NCBI RefSeq assembly: GCF_900199635.1
Contig: NZ_LT962686.1
Span: 1-64,000 of the forward strand
Direction: 5' to 3'
Source: Anaerotruncus massiliensis (ex Togo et al. 2026)
GTDB taxonomy: Bacteria; Bacillota; Clostridia; Oscillospirales; Ruminococcaceae
DNA: 64,000 bases
This document shows positions 40,074-49,095 of the stretch, piece by piece. Position 1 is the stretch's first letter, and every line of letters begins with the position of its first letter. Made by a program: the position numbers and the translations under genes. The notes beneath the pieces are model-generated. The model was not told the DNA's origin and made no database searches. It worked only from the letters and a program-made list of their open reading frames with translations.

Positions 40074-41600
40074 ATGCAGGATTATATCGTTGAGATGGAA
40101 CATATCAACAAGACCTTCCCCGGCGTCAAGGCGCTGGACGACGTCTCCTTCAACCTGCGCGCGGGCGAGGTGATGGCCCTGCTCGGGGAAAACGGCGCGG
40201 GAAAGTCCACGCTCATGAAGGTCCTGAGCGGCGTCTACACCCGCGACAGCGGCACGATGAAGCTCTTCGGCCAGGAGATCACCACGGACCTCACCCCCAA
40301 AAAGGCGCAGGAGATGGGCGTGGCGATCATCCACCAGGAGCTGAACATGTGCCAGCACCTGACGGTCGCCGAAAACATCTTCCTCGGACGCGAGCGCACC
40401 AAATCGGGCGTGCTCTCCGAGCGGGAGATGAAGCGGGAGGCGGGGGCGATCCTCGGCCGCCTGAACATCGACATCGACCCGGACATGGTGGTCGGGGACC
40501 TGGCGGTCTCCAAGCAGCAGATGGTCGAGATCGCCAAGGCGCTCTCCACCAACGCGCGGGTGCTCATTATGGATGAGCCGACCTCGGCGCTCACCTCCAA
40601 GGAGATCGACGACCTCTTCGTCATCATCCACAAGCTCAGGGACGAGGGATGCGGCATCGTCTACATCTCCCACCGGCTGGAGGAGCTGCAGCACATCGTC
40701 GACCGCGTGACGATCATGCGGGACGGCAAATTCATCACAAGCGTCAACTTCGCGGACACCAACATGGAGGAGATCATCGCCAACATGGTCGGCCGCGAGA
40801 TCAAGGAGAAGTTCCCCAAGGTCCGCTGCGAGCGGGGGAAGAAGATCTTCGAGGTCAGGAACCTCAACGCGGGCCGGATGGTCCGCGACGTGAGCTTCGA
40901 CATCTACGAGGGCGAGATCGTCGGCATCGCCGGGCTGATGGGCGCGGGACGCACCGAGACCACCCGGGCGATCTTCGGGGTGGACCCGAAGGAGGGCGGG
41001 GAGGTCCTCCTCGACGGAAAGCCCCTCGACATCAAATGCCCGATGGACGCGATCAGGGCGGGAATCGTGCTCGCGCCCGAGGACCGCAAAAAGGACGGGC
41101 TGTGCACCAAGCTGTCGATCCGTGAGAACATCGCGCTGCCGAACCTGGATATCCTCTGCAACGGCGCGGGCGTGGTGAACGCGAAGAAGGAGCGGGAGAT
41201 GGTCGACCGGACGGTCAGGAACCTGACCATCAAGCTCCCGAACGCGGAGGTCAACGCGGCGAGCCTGTCGGGCGGCAACCAGCAGAAGGTGGTTGTCGGC
41301 AAGTGGCTGGCGCGCAACTCCCGGGTCGTCATGTTCGACGAGCCGACGCGCGGCATCGACGTCGCCGCGAAGGTGGAGATCTACAACCTCATGAACGAGC
41401 TCAAGCAGAACGGCATCGGCGTCTTCTTCGTCTCGTCGGAGATGCCCGAGATCATGGGGTTCGCGGACCGCATCATCGTGATGTGCGACGGCAGGGTCAC
41501 CGGGGAGCTGATGGTCGGGGAGGCCACCCAGGAAAAGGTCCTCGAATATGCGACCCGCTTTGAAAACAAGCTGCAAAAGGACCGCGCGGCCACCGCGTGA
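40074..41600 (+). CDS. Sugar ABC transporter ATPase (RbsA/MglA type)
   Basis: 508 aa. First domain intact: GENGAGKSTLMKVLSG, IIHQELNM, LAVSKQQMVEIAKAL, MDEPTSALT. Second domain: GLMGAGRTETTRA, LSGGNQQKVVVGKWL, DEPTRGIDV. This is a functional enzyme and contrasts with the degenerate relative just upstream. It powers a CUT2-type monosaccharide importer with the permease at 41627 and the binding protein at 42713. ATG at 40074, 5 bases after AGGTGG. Confidence 0.94.
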   Translation: MQDYIVEMEHINKTFPGVKALDDVSFNLRAGEVMALLGENGAGKSTLMKVLSGVYTRDSGTMKLFGQEITTDLTPKKAQEMGVAIIHQELNMCQHLTVAENIFLGRERTKSGVLSEREMKREAGAILGRLNIDIDPDMVVGDLAVSKQQMVEIAKALSTNARVLIMDEPTSALTSKEIDDLFVIIHKLRDEGCGIVYISHRLEELQHIVDRVTIMRDGKFITSVNFADTNMEEIIANMVGREIKEKFPKVRCERGKKIFEVRNLNAGRMVRDVSFDIYEGEIVGIAGLMGAGRTETTRAIFGVDPKEGGEVLLDGKPLDIKCPMDAIRAGIVLAPEDRKKDGLCTKLSIRENIALPNLDILCNGAGVVNAKKEREMVDRTVRNLTIKLPNAEVNAASLSGGNQQKVVVGKWLARNSRVVMFDEPTRGIDVAAKVEIYNLMNELKQNGIGVFFVSSEMPEIMGFADRIIVMCDGRVTGELMVGEATQEKVLEYATRFENKLQKDRAATA

Positions 41601-41626
41601 CGAAAGAATAGTTGGGAGCGTTCGAT

Positions 41627-42646
41627 ATGGAAAGAAAGCAGAGTCCTCTGAAAAAACTCTTCGCGATCCGCGGAATGGGGCAGGTCGTTACCGTCACCGT
41701 CGGCCTCGTCATCCTGTGCATCGTCTTCGGCATCCTCAACCCCATGTTCTTCTCGGGGAAGAACGTCGGCAACCTGCTCCGGCAGATCGCGCCGATCCTG
41801 ATGATCGGCATCGGGCAGTCCTACGTGCTCATCACCGGCAACATCGACCTTTCGATCGGCTCGGTCGTCGGCATGAGCTGCATGATCTCCGCCACCCTCA
41901 TGACCAAGGGGGTCAACCCGTGGGCGGCGGTCGTCATCACCTTCGTCTGCTGCATCGCGGTCGGCATCCTCAACGGACAGCTCGTCGCAAACTGCAAGCT
42001 GCCCCCCTTCATCGCCACGCTGGGCACCATGACCATCGCGCGCGGCATCGCGCAGATCGTCAACAACAACTATAACACCGACTCGATCGGCGAGGGCGCG
42101 CAGGGCTTCCGCGACTTCTTCTACTACGGCAAGCTCGCGGGCGTCTACAACACCATCTGGATCGCCATCGTGCTGTGGCTCGTCTTCAACTTCGTCCTCA
42201 GCAAAACCCGTACCGGCCGCCACATCTACGCGGTCGGCAGCAATATCGAGGCGGCGCGCCTGTCGGGCGTCAACGTCATCACCTCCACCACCAAGGCCTA
42301 CGTCGTCAGTTCGATCTGCGCCTGCGTGGTCGGCCTCGTGACCTGCGCCACCAGCGGCATGGGCACGATGGACGCCGGCAACATGTATGAGATGTACGCG
42401 GTCGCCGCGTCGGTCATCGGCGGCGTCTCCACCCTCGGCGGCCAGGGCATCCTGCTCGGCACCGTCATCGGCGCGTCGATCTGGGGCGTGCTCCAGAACG
42501 GACTGCAATTCGCGGGCGCGCCGGTCGCCATCCGCAACATCGTCATCGGCATCATCGTCGTGGTCTCCGTCCTGCTCGACGTCGTCGTGCGCAGCGGCCG
42601 CAAGCCCCGCCGCAAAAAGGAACCCGCCGCCGCAAAGGCCGCCTGA
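41627..42646 (+). CDS. Sugar ABC transporter permease (RbsC type)
   Basis: 339 aa, about eight to ten membrane helices. Typical boxes: ITGNIDLSIGSVVGMS (about residue 68), PFIATLGTMTIARG, TRTGRHIYAVGSNIEAARLSGVNV (cytoplasmic EAA-like loop) and GGVSTLGGQGILLGTVIG. It forms the channel of a CUT2 pentose/hexose importer. The C-terminus is Lys/Arg-rich. SD GGGAG lies 8 bases before the ATG. Confidence 0.94.
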   Translation: MERKQSPLKKLFAIRGMGQVVTVTVGLVILCIVFGILNPMFFSGKNVGNLLRQIAPILMIGIGQSYVLITGNIDLSIGSVVGMSCMISATLMTKGVNPWAAVVITFVCCIAVGILNGQLVANCKLPPFIATLGTMTIARGIAQIVNNNYNTDSIGEGAQGFRDFFYYGKLAGVYNTIWIAIVLWLVFNFVLSKTRTGRHIYAVGSNIEAARLSGVNVITSTTKAYVVSSICACVVGLVTCATSGMGTMDAGNMYEMYAVAASVIGGVSTLGGQGILLGTVIGASIWGVLQNGLQFAGAPVAIRNIVIGIIVVVSVLLDVVVRSGRKPRRKKEPAAAKAA

Positions 42647-42712
42647 AACCCGAATTAAAGCGGAACTGCTTTAAGGATAAACTGGGACAAAACGTTAGGA
42701 GGAATTCGAGAA

Positions 42713-43702
42713 ATGAAAACCAGAATTACCGCGCTGCTCCTGTGCTTCGTCGTTGCGCTGGGCCTGATGGCCGGCTGCTCGAGTGAGAAACCCGCCGCCG
42801 AACCCGCGGCTCCCGCCAGCACCGCCGAACCGGCCCCCGCCGATGCCGCCGAGCCCGCAGCGCCTGCCGGCAACTACAAGGTCACCCTGATCACCATGGA
42901 CCAGATGGACCAGCACTGGGTCAACGTCGACAAGGGCTGCAAAGAGGCCGTCGCCGAGCTGGGCAACGTTGATTACAACTGGCTCGCTCCCGACGTCAAG
43001 GACGACGCCAAGCAGATCGAGTGCATCAACAACGCCGTCGCGGGCGGCGCGCAGGCCATCCTGCTCGCGGCCAACGGCCCCGACGCGGTCACCGCTTCCC
43101 TGAAAGAGGCTGAGGCCGCCGGCGTGAAGATCGTCTATGTCGACTCCGCCGCCGATTATCCGGGCGTCGCGACGCTGGCCACCGACAACAAGGCCGCCGG
43201 CACCACCGCGGGCAACGAGATGATCAAGGCCCTGGAAGCCGCCGGCATCACCGAGGGCAAGATCGGCATCGTCAACGTCAACGCCGCCACCGCTTCCACC
43301 GTCGCCCGTGAAGAGGGCTTCCGCGCCGCCTTTGAGGGCACCAAGTTTGAGATCCTCGAGACCCAGTACGGCGACGGCGACGCCGCGAAATCCAAGGATA
43401 TCGCCGCGAACTACATCACCCAGGGCTGCGTCGGCATCTTCGGCGCGAACGAGGGCTCCACAGTCGGCACCGGCAACGCCATCCAGGAGGCCGGCGGCAC
43501 CGTCATCGGCGTCGGCTTCGACAAATCCGACACGATCCTCGGCCTCATCAAGAACGGCTTCCTGCTCTGCACCATGGCGCAGAATCCGGACGTCATGGGC
43601 CGTGAAGGCGTCAAGGTCGCCGTCAAGGCGCTCTCCGGAGAGACCATCGACCAGACCAACGTCGACACCGGCGTTTCGGTCCTCAACAAAGACACCATCT
43701 AA
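42713..43702 (+). CDS. Sugar-binding lipoprotein (RbsB type)
   Basis: 329 aa. Signal peptide with lipobox LMAGC, a long Ala/Pro/Glu linker, then a Peripla_BP_4 domain: TLITMDQMDQHWVNVDKGCKEA, IECINNAVAGGAQAILLA, GKIGIVNVNAATAS, VGIFGANEGSTVGTGNAI, VGFDKSDTILGLI. It captures a monosaccharide for the Rbs-type importer. Ligand unknown; downstream kinases and isomerases suggest a hexose or heptose. Its codons are richer in optimal GCC/GAC/AAG than those of its neighbours, as expected for an abundant protein. Confidence 0.94.
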   Translation: MKTRITALLLCFVVALGLMAGCSSEKPAAEPAAPASTAEPAPADAAEPAAPAGNYKVTLITMDQMDQHWVNVDKGCKEAVAELGNVDYNWLAPDVKDDAKQIECINNAVAGGAQAILLAANGPDAVTASLKEAEAAGVKIVYVDSAADYPGVATLATDNKAAGTTAGNEMIKALEAAGITEGKIGIVNVNAATASTVAREEGFRAAFEGTKFEILETQYGDGDAAKSKDIAANYITQGCVGIFGANEGSTVGTGNAIQEAGGTVIGVGFDKSDTILGLIKNGFLLCTMAQNPDVMGREGVKVAVKALSGETIDQTNVDTGVSVLNKDTI

Positions 43703-43716
43703 TCTCCCAATTCTCT

Positions 43717-43744
43717 CCCTGCGCGCGGTTTTCCGCGCGCAGGG
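43717..43744. other. Perfect hairpin without U-tract
   Basis: CCCTGCGCGCGG-TTTT-CCGCGCGCAGGG, a 12-bp perfect stem 15 bp after the binding-protein gene, followed by AAACCC. It may protect the 3' end of the abundant binding-protein mRNA. Confidence 0.6.
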
Positions 43745-43849
43745 AAACCCATCCCCGGACGGAAGGTTTCCCATCTGACGCCGGGGCCGGAAACGGGCGG
43801 CTTCCGCTGGTCGGGGGCCGCCCATGGATTTTTTCCGCCCTGCGGGCGG

Positions 43850-44130
43850 TTCTGGATTTGCCGCGCTGCGCCCGGCTGGGCTATCACGGGAATTGCCGCT
43901 TAAAAAGCGGCAAGAATCACGAGCGCGTTTTGCCGCGCGGCGGTTTTCGATTTCCCGCCCAGCGGTCGGAGCCTTTTTCGCGCCCCTCCGGGGCACTCCA
44001 GATGTGCCGCCTTCGGCGGCGGAGATTGCCGGGTCCCGCCCCGGCGGTGGTTCTGGATTTGCCGCGCTGCGCCCGGCGGGGCTATCGCGGGAATTGCCGC
44101 TTAAAAAGCGGCAAGAATTACGAGCGCGTT
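43850..44130. repeat. Two direct 80-bp repeats, period 201 bp
   Basis: 43850-43929 and 44051-44130 are nearly identical, each with a TTGCCGCTT/AAGCGGCAA hairpin. Between them lies a block (about 43971-44045) shared with 30981-31052 of copy 1. Confidence 0.8.
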
Positions 44131-44923
44131 CCGCCGCGCGCCACGGGTTCCTTTTCGGACGGACGAAAAGGAACCAAAAGTCCGCCTAAGGGGGCTCCAC
44201 CGCCCCCTTAGGGATCCCCTGGAGTACCTTGCCATAACCCGCAGACTACCGCCGCTCCCCACGGGTACACCAGCTGAGGGCTCAATTCAGGTTGCGGGCG
44301 CTCCCAACGACCGAAGCCAGCGGGCTCGCCGGGAACACCCGGCGGAAAACAACGCCCGTTCCGGGCGTTCGCGCGCTTTGCGCGCGCGGGCGGCTGTACC
44401 GCCCGGTTTTCCGCCTCCCCATGGGCGCTGCGCGCCACGCAAAAGCGGCCGTGCCTCCACGAATGCACTTTCGGTACTGCTCCGGAGACTCTCGGGCAGA
44501 GGCATTGCGCCCGCGGCGCGGCGCCAGGCGGGATGCTGGACACCCGCCAATTGATCCGTGACAGGGCGCCGCCGACTTTGGCTGAAGGCCAACCAGAGGC
44601 GGCGCTGGGGTCGCAGGGATTTGGCCGCAGGCCATCCTGATAGAGAATCCGGCCCGCAGGGCCGGGTCCGCGCAGCGGACTCAAGCCGGGGCCGCGGGGC
44701 GGAGCGCCCGCGAGCGGCCGTCGCGCGTAGCGCGCTCCGGGCGCAGCCCGGGCAGGCCGCCTAAGCCCCTCGTGCCCTTCTTTGGTTCCTTTCTTGGGCA
44801 CGCAAGAAAGGAACTCGCTGTCGGTCGACTACCGACAAACTCTACCGCTCGATGAGCGGATAATCTCAAACCACAGTCGGGGCGGGACCCGGCAACTCCG
44901 CCGCTCCATGAGCGGCAAATCGA
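43971..44923. repeat. Mosaic GC-rich hairpin repeat, copy 2
   Basis: The gap 43703-44936 contains no credible gene. The 18-bp end word at 44028-44045 recurs inverted (16 bp) at 44878-44893. Compared with copy 1, the CCGACAAACTC block (44820-44866) now lies before, not after, the right-end block (44877-44923), and the block 44712-44760 is inverted. A TTTCTTG/CAAGAAA hairpin lies at 44788-44816. It separates the sugar importer from the sugar-phosphate operon. Confidence 0.8.
44341..44415. other. Perfect four-way junction, copy 2
   Basis: GGCGGAAAAC (44341-44350) pairs with GTTTTCCGCC (44406-44415). Arms: AACGCCCG-TTC-CGGGCGTT, CGCGCGC-TTT-GCGCGCG, CGGGCGG-CTGTA-CCGCCCG (44387-44405), contiguous with no unpaired joints. 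Arms 1 and 2 keep the stem sequence of copy 1; arm 3 differs on both strands yet still pairs. Confidence 0.75.
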
Positions 44924-44936
44924 AAGGAGAGCACAG

Positions 44937-45926
44937 ATGTATCTAGCCGGTGTCGACATCGGCGGCACCAAATGCGCCGCCTGCATTGGCCGGGCGGACG
45001 GCGAGCAGGTGGAGGTGCTCTGCCGCGCCGTTCCCCGCGCCACACGGGAATATACCCCCGCCGGGATGCTCGAGGCCCTCGCGGGGGACCTCCGCGACTG
45101 CCTTGCCGCGCTGCCCGCGTGGGAGCGCGCCGAAGGGATCGGCATCAGCTGCGGCGGCCCGCTCGACAGCCGCGCGGGAATCGTGCTCTCGCCGCCCAAC
45201 CTGCCCGGCTGGGACGCGGTGCCCGCCGCAAAAATCCTGTCGGAGCGCACCGGCCTGCCCGCCTGGCTCTGCAACGACGCCAACGCGGGCGCGCTGGCCG
45301 AATGGCAGTACGGCGCGGGGCGGGGCTGCCGCGACCTGGTCTTTCTTACCTTCGGGACGGGGCTCGGCGCGGGCCTCATCCTGGGCGGCAGGCTCTACGA
45401 GGGCGCGTCGGGCATGGCGGGGGAGCTCGGCCACATCCGCCTCGAGGCGCACGGGCCCGTCGGCTACGGCAAGGCGGGCTCCTTTGAGGGCTTTTGCAGC
45501 GGCGGGGGGATCGCCCAGCTCGCGCGGGCATTTGCGCTCGAGGAGCTCCAGGCGGGGAAAAGCCCCGCCCTCTGTCCCGACATGGCGGCGCTTGCCGCGC
45601 TCGACGCGCGCAGGGTGGGGGAGGCTGCCGCCGCGGGCGACCCGCTCGCCCGAAAGATCCTGCGCGAAGCGGGGACCCAGCTCGGGCGGGGGCTTTCCAT
45701 CATAATCGACATGATGAATCCCAAAAAAATCGTGATTGGCAGCATTTTCGCAAGATGTTATAATGAGATATGGCCGGCAGCGCGGGAGGTCCTCGAACGG
45801 GAGGCGCTGCCCGCCGCCCGCGCGGTGTGCGAGGTGCTGCCCAGCGCGCTTTCCGAATCGGTGGGGGATATCGCCGCCCTCTCGGTCGCGCGCTACCACA
45901 TCGAAACCGCGGAGGAACCGGTATGA
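44937..45926 (+). CDS. ROK-family sugar kinase lacking the zinc cluster
   Basis: 329 aa. ATP-binding start GVDIGGTKCAA, catalytic region LCNDANAGALAEW (about residue 112-124), GTGLGAGLILGG, GELGHIRLE. The Cys-rich zinc motif of typical ROK proteins is replaced by YGKAGSFEGFCSGGG. No N-terminal HTH, so an enzyme and not a repressor. MNPKKIVIGSIF is the C-terminal family box. It would phosphorylate a monosaccharide; stop overlaps the SIS gene start. Confidence 0.87.
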   Translation: MYLAGVDIGGTKCAACIGRADGEQVEVLCRAVPRATREYTPAGMLEALAGDLRDCLAALPAWERAEGIGISCGGPLDSRAGIVLSPPNLPGWDAVPAAKILSERTGLPAWLCNDANAGALAEWQYGAGRGCRDLVFLTFGTGLGAGLILGGRLYEGASGMAGELGHIRLEAHGPVGYGKAGSFEGFCSGGGIAQLARAFALEELQAGKSPALCPDMAALAALDARRVGEAAAAGDPLARKILREAGTQLGRGLSIIIDMMNPKKIVIGSIFARCYNEIWPAAREVLEREALPAARAVCEVLPSALSESVGDIAALSVARYHIETAEEPV

Positions 45927-46570
45927 AAGAACGCACCAGCCGGCTGACGGACGGCTTTTTCGCGCGCCATGAAGCATTCGGCGCGATCAAAACGGAGATT
46001 CTGGGCGCCTGCGGGCTGCTGCTCGACGCCTTCCGGCAGGGCGGCAAGCTGCTCGCCTGTGGGAACGGCGGTTCCTGCGCGGACGCCGATCACATCGTGG
46101 GCGAGCTGATGAAGGGCTTTCTGCTCCGCCGCCCGCTGCCCGAGGCGGAACGCGCCGCCTTCGCCGAACGGTTCGGCGGGGAGGGGGCGGCGATCGCCGC
46201 AAAGCTCCAGGGCGGGCTGCCCGCCGTCTCCCTCTGCGCGCACGCGGCGCTCATGAGCGCCTTTGAAAACGACGTCGACCCGGCGCTCGTCTACGCACAG
46301 CAGGCATACGCCTACGCACGGCCGGGGGACGTGTTCCTCGGCCTCAGCACGTCGGGCAACGCGGAAAACGTCCGCGCGGCCGCCATGGCGGCAAAAATCC
46401 GGGGCGCAAAGGTGATCGCCTTGACAGGCGAAGGGGGCGGAAAGCTCGCCCCGCTCGCCGACTGCGCGGTCCGCGCGCCCGAACGGGAGACCTACCGCGT
46501 GCAGGAATGCCATCTGGCAATCTATCATTTCCTCTGCGCGTATGTGGAATCGGAACTATTTGACGAATGA
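45923..46570 (+). CDS. SIS-domain sugar-phosphate isomerase (GmhA-like)
   Basis: 215 aa. GNGGSCADADHIVGELMKGF (about residues 52-71) and LGLSTSGNAENVRAA (about 142) match D-sedoheptulose-7-phosphate isomerase-type SIS proteins, and HLAIYHFLCAYVE near the end supplies the usual His. The insert between them (RRPLPEAERAAF and following) is typical of this subgroup. No other heptose genes are present, so another ketose/aldose phosphate may be the substrate. Confidence 0.85.
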   Translation: MKERTSRLTDGFFARHEAFGAIKTEILGACGLLLDAFRQGGKLLACGNGGSCADADHIVGELMKGFLLRRPLPEAERAAFAERFGGEGAAIAAKLQGGLPAVSLCAHAALMSAFENDVDPALVYAQQAYAYARPGDVFLGLSTSGNAENVRAAAMAAKIRGAKVIALTGEGGGKLAPLADCAVRAPERETYRVQECHLAIYHFLCAYVESELFDE

Positions 46571-46582
46571 GGGGGTATCGCC

Positions 46583-47542
46583 ATGCAGCCTTTTCGGCTG
46601 ACGCCCGCCTGTAAGGACTACCTGTGGGGCGGGACCCGGTTGAAGACAGCCTACGGCAAGCGCACCGCGCTGCCGGTCCTGGCCGAGAGCTGGGAGCTTT
46701 CGGCCCACCCCGACGGCGACGGCGTGATCGCCTGCGGGGAATTCGCGGGGACGCCCTTTTCCCGGTTTGCCGCGGAGCATCCGGAGGCGCTCGGCGGAAA
46801 CTGTGCGGGCGCGAAGGAGTTCCCGATCCTGATCAAGCTGATCGACGCGGCGCAGTTTTTGTCAATCCAGGTGCACCCGGACGACGGCTACGCCCGCCGC
46901 GTCGAGGGGGGGCGCGGCAAGACCGAGATGTGGTATGTCGTCGACTGCGAGCCGGATGCCTTCCTCTATTTTGGGTTTGAGCGGGAAATTTCGGCGGAGG
47001 AGATGCGCCGGAGGATCGCGGACCACACGATCACCGAGGCGCTCCACAGGGCCCCCGTGCACAAGGGGGACGTCTTCTTCATCGGCGCGGGCACGATCCA
47101 CGCGATCGGCGCGGGCATCCTGCTCGCGGAGATCCAGCAGAACTCCAACACGACCTACCGCGTCTACGACTTCGGGCGGGTCGGGGCGGACGGGAAGCCG
47201 CGGGAGCTGCATGTGGACAAGGCGCTCGACGTGACCCTGCGCGCGCCCGCTCCCGCGGGCGCGCCCGGCGCGGAAATGCTTGCGGAAACGGCGGATTTCC
47301 GCCTCAGGCGCCTTGCAAAGTGCGATTACTTTACAGTGGATGCACTGGCTCTTTCGGGCAATTACCGCCGCGAAATGACGGGCGATTCCTTCGTTTCGGT
47401 GCTCTGCACCGAAGGGGGGGCGGCGCTCTCCTGCGGCGGGGAGGAATTCCCGCTGCGCGCGGGGGAGAGCCTCTTTGTCCCGGCGGACGCGCCGGGCTTC
47501 GCCCTCGCCGGGAACGGCGAGCTGCTGCTCACAACGGTATAG
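46583..47542 (+). CDS. manA: Mannose-6-phosphate isomerase, class I
   Basis: 319 aa, short cupin form seen in Firmicutes. Zinc ligands: QVHPDD (about residue 95), E of KTEMWYV, and H of GTIHAIGAG. Also DYLWGGTRL and QQNSNTTYRVYDFGR. It interconverts mannose-6-P and fructose-6-P. It sits between two ROK kinases, fitting conversion of a phosphorylated hexose into glycolysis. Confidence 0.92.
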   Translation: MQPFRLTPACKDYLWGGTRLKTAYGKRTALPVLAESWELSAHPDGDGVIACGEFAGTPFSRFAAEHPEALGGNCAGAKEFPILIKLIDAAQFLSIQVHPDDGYARRVEGGRGKTEMWYVVDCEPDAFLYFGFEREISAEEMRRRIADHTITEALHRAPVHKGDVFFIGAGTIHAIGAGILLAEIQQNSNTTYRVYDFGRVGADGKPRELHVDKALDVTLRAPAPAGAPGAEMLAETADFRLRRLAKCDYFTVDALALSGNYRREMTGDSFVSVLCTEGGAALSCGGEEFPLRAGESLFVPADAPGFALAGNGELLLTTV

Positions 47543-47553
47543 GAGGAAATGCG

Positions 47554-48510
47554 ATGTATTACATAGGCGTCGATCTGGGCGGGACCAACATCAAGGTGGG
47601 GATCGTGGATGCGGAGAGCTGCGCCATCCTCGGGGAGGGGAGCCTGCCGACCGCGCTGCCCCGTCCCGCGGACGAGGTGTGCGCCGACATCGTCCGGGCC
47701 GCCGGGGACGCGCTCCATGCGGCCGGGCTGGACCTTTCGCAGGTGCGGGGGATCGGCGTGGGCTGTCCCGGCACCATCAACCCCGAAACCGGCGTCGTGG
47801 AGTACTCCAACAACCTCGGCTGGCGCGATTACCCGATGCGCCGCTACCTCAGCGAGGCGCTGGGACTGCCCGTCGCGATGGGCAACGACGCAAACGTCGC
47901 CGCCCTCGGCGAGGTGTGCGCCGGCAGTGCCAGGGGCGCTTCCAGCGCGGTCATCGTCACGCTCGGTACCGGCGTGGGCTGCGGGGTGGTGCTCGCGGGC
48001 GAGATCCTCACCGGCTACAACTACGCCGCCTCCGAGCTCGGGCACATGGTCATCCGGTACGGCGGACGGCTGTGCACCTGCGGGCGGCACGGCTGCCTTG
48101 AGGCCTACGCCTCCGCCACCGGGCTCATCAACCTGACCAACGAGGCGGCCGCCGCCCATCCGGACAGCCGGCTTGCCGCGCGCGCCGCCGCAAACGGCGG
48201 CGCGGACGGGCGCACCGCCTTCCTCGCCGCAAAGGAGGGGGACGCCGCCGGACAGGCGGTCGTCGACGAGTACATCGGCTACCTCGCCTGCGGCGTGACC
48301 AACATCATCAACATCTTCGAGCCGGAGGTCATCAGCCTCGGCGGCGGCATCGCCAAGGAGGGGGAAACCCTGCTCGCGCCGCTGCGGGAGCGCGCCTACG
48401 CCGAAATCTTCGGCGGGCGCGGGGAGAAGTACACCCGCATCACCGCCTGCACCCTCGGCTACAAGGCCGGGATCATCGGCGCGGCCATGCTGGCGCACAA
48501 GGACGCCTGA
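47554..48510 (+). CDS. glcK: ROK-family glucokinase
   Basis: 318 aa from the ATG at 47554 after AGGAGG. GVDLGGTNIKVGIVD (ATP), GNDANVAALGE (catalytic Asp), GTGVGCGVVL, ELGHMVI and the zinc cluster CTCGRHGCLEAYAS (Cys at about 168, 170, 175) define a bacterial glucokinase-type ROK. It is followed by a strong terminator. Together with the ROK kinase, SIS isomerase and ManA it forms a four-gene sugar-phosphate operon. Confidence 0.92.
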   Translation: MYYIGVDLGGTNIKVGIVDAESCAILGEGSLPTALPRPADEVCADIVRAAGDALHAAGLDLSQVRGIGVGCPGTINPETGVVEYSNNLGWRDYPMRRYLSEALGLPVAMGNDANVAALGEVCAGSARGASSAVIVTLGTGVGCGVVLAGEILTGYNYAASELGHMVIRYGGRLCTCGRHGCLEAYASATGLINLTNEAAAAHPDSRLAARAAANGGADGRTAFLAAKEGDAAGQAVVDEYIGYLACGVTNIINIFEPEVISLGGGIAKEGETLLAPLRERAYAEIFGGRGEKYTRITACTLGYKAGIIGAAMLAHKDA

Positions 48511-48531
48511 TACCAGAGAACAATTTCATTG

Positions 48532-48582
48532 ACAACCGGGCAGCTGTGACAGAGATCGCGGCCGCCCGGTTGTTTTCTTTTT
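48532..48582 (+). terminator. Rho-independent terminator after glcK
   Basis: ACAACCGGGC (48532-48541) pairs with GCCCGGTTGT (48564-48573), then TTTCTTTTT. Confidence 0.85.
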
Positions 48583-48939
48583 CCGCGCCTGGGGCAAACT
48601 GCCGAAAGAGCCCGGCGGAAATTTTGGCAGTTTGCCGGGCGGCGGGGAAAAGCCCGGTCAAAACCGCAAAGAATCCAGCTGCATTTTTAGCTGGAATGGA
48701 AAAACTGCGCGCGTTTATGGGTTTTCGACAAGAAAAAGGGGCGAAAAAGGGCAAAACGGATAAGTTTTTTCGTTTTTGCCCACCTCTTCGGAATGGAAAT
48801 TTGGACGATCCCACAAAAATGTGGAAAGATGTCGAGCGGTTTGACGGAGAAACCAGGAAAATGCTTGTGGACTCCTACGAATTGCCTTCCAGAAGATTAT
48901 GGACATTGCAAGAAAATTCGTCATATAGCCCAAACCTTA

Positions 48940-48967
48940 TTGTAAATTTTAGATAACATGCTATAAT
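48940..48967 (+). promoter_or_regulatory. SigmaA promoter of the TAXI-TRAP operon
   Basis: TTGTAA (48940-48945), 16-bp spacer, TATAAT (48962-48967), with a leader of about 120 bases before the ATG. Confidence 0.6.
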
Positions 48968-49095
48968 CGAGCTAAATAAAAAAGATTGCTTCTATGCAAG
49001 GTGCATATATTCCGGCCAATCTTTTTTACATGCTTGCAAGCAGCAGCCGAATGATCCCGTTGATTTCCGATTTGAAAAAAGGAGGAGCTTTTTCC

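Larger units (their letters stand above)
48511..49095. other. 585-bp non-coding interval with inverted repeats
   Basis: After the glcK terminator, an exact 11-bp inverted repeat GGCAAACTGCC/GGCAGTTTGCC (48593-48603, 48626-48636) is followed by a GCCGGGC/GCCCGG hairpin and, at 48749-48781, GGGCAAAA/TTTTGCCC. The 3' part is AT-rich and holds the TRAP promoter. A 136-codon open frame here has no ribosome site or family and is not called. Confidence 0.6.

Noticed and set aside
48546-48956. 136-codon plus-strand open frame after glcK
   Set aside because: It starts inside the terminator, lacks a ribosome site, shows no family and crosses three inverted repeats.
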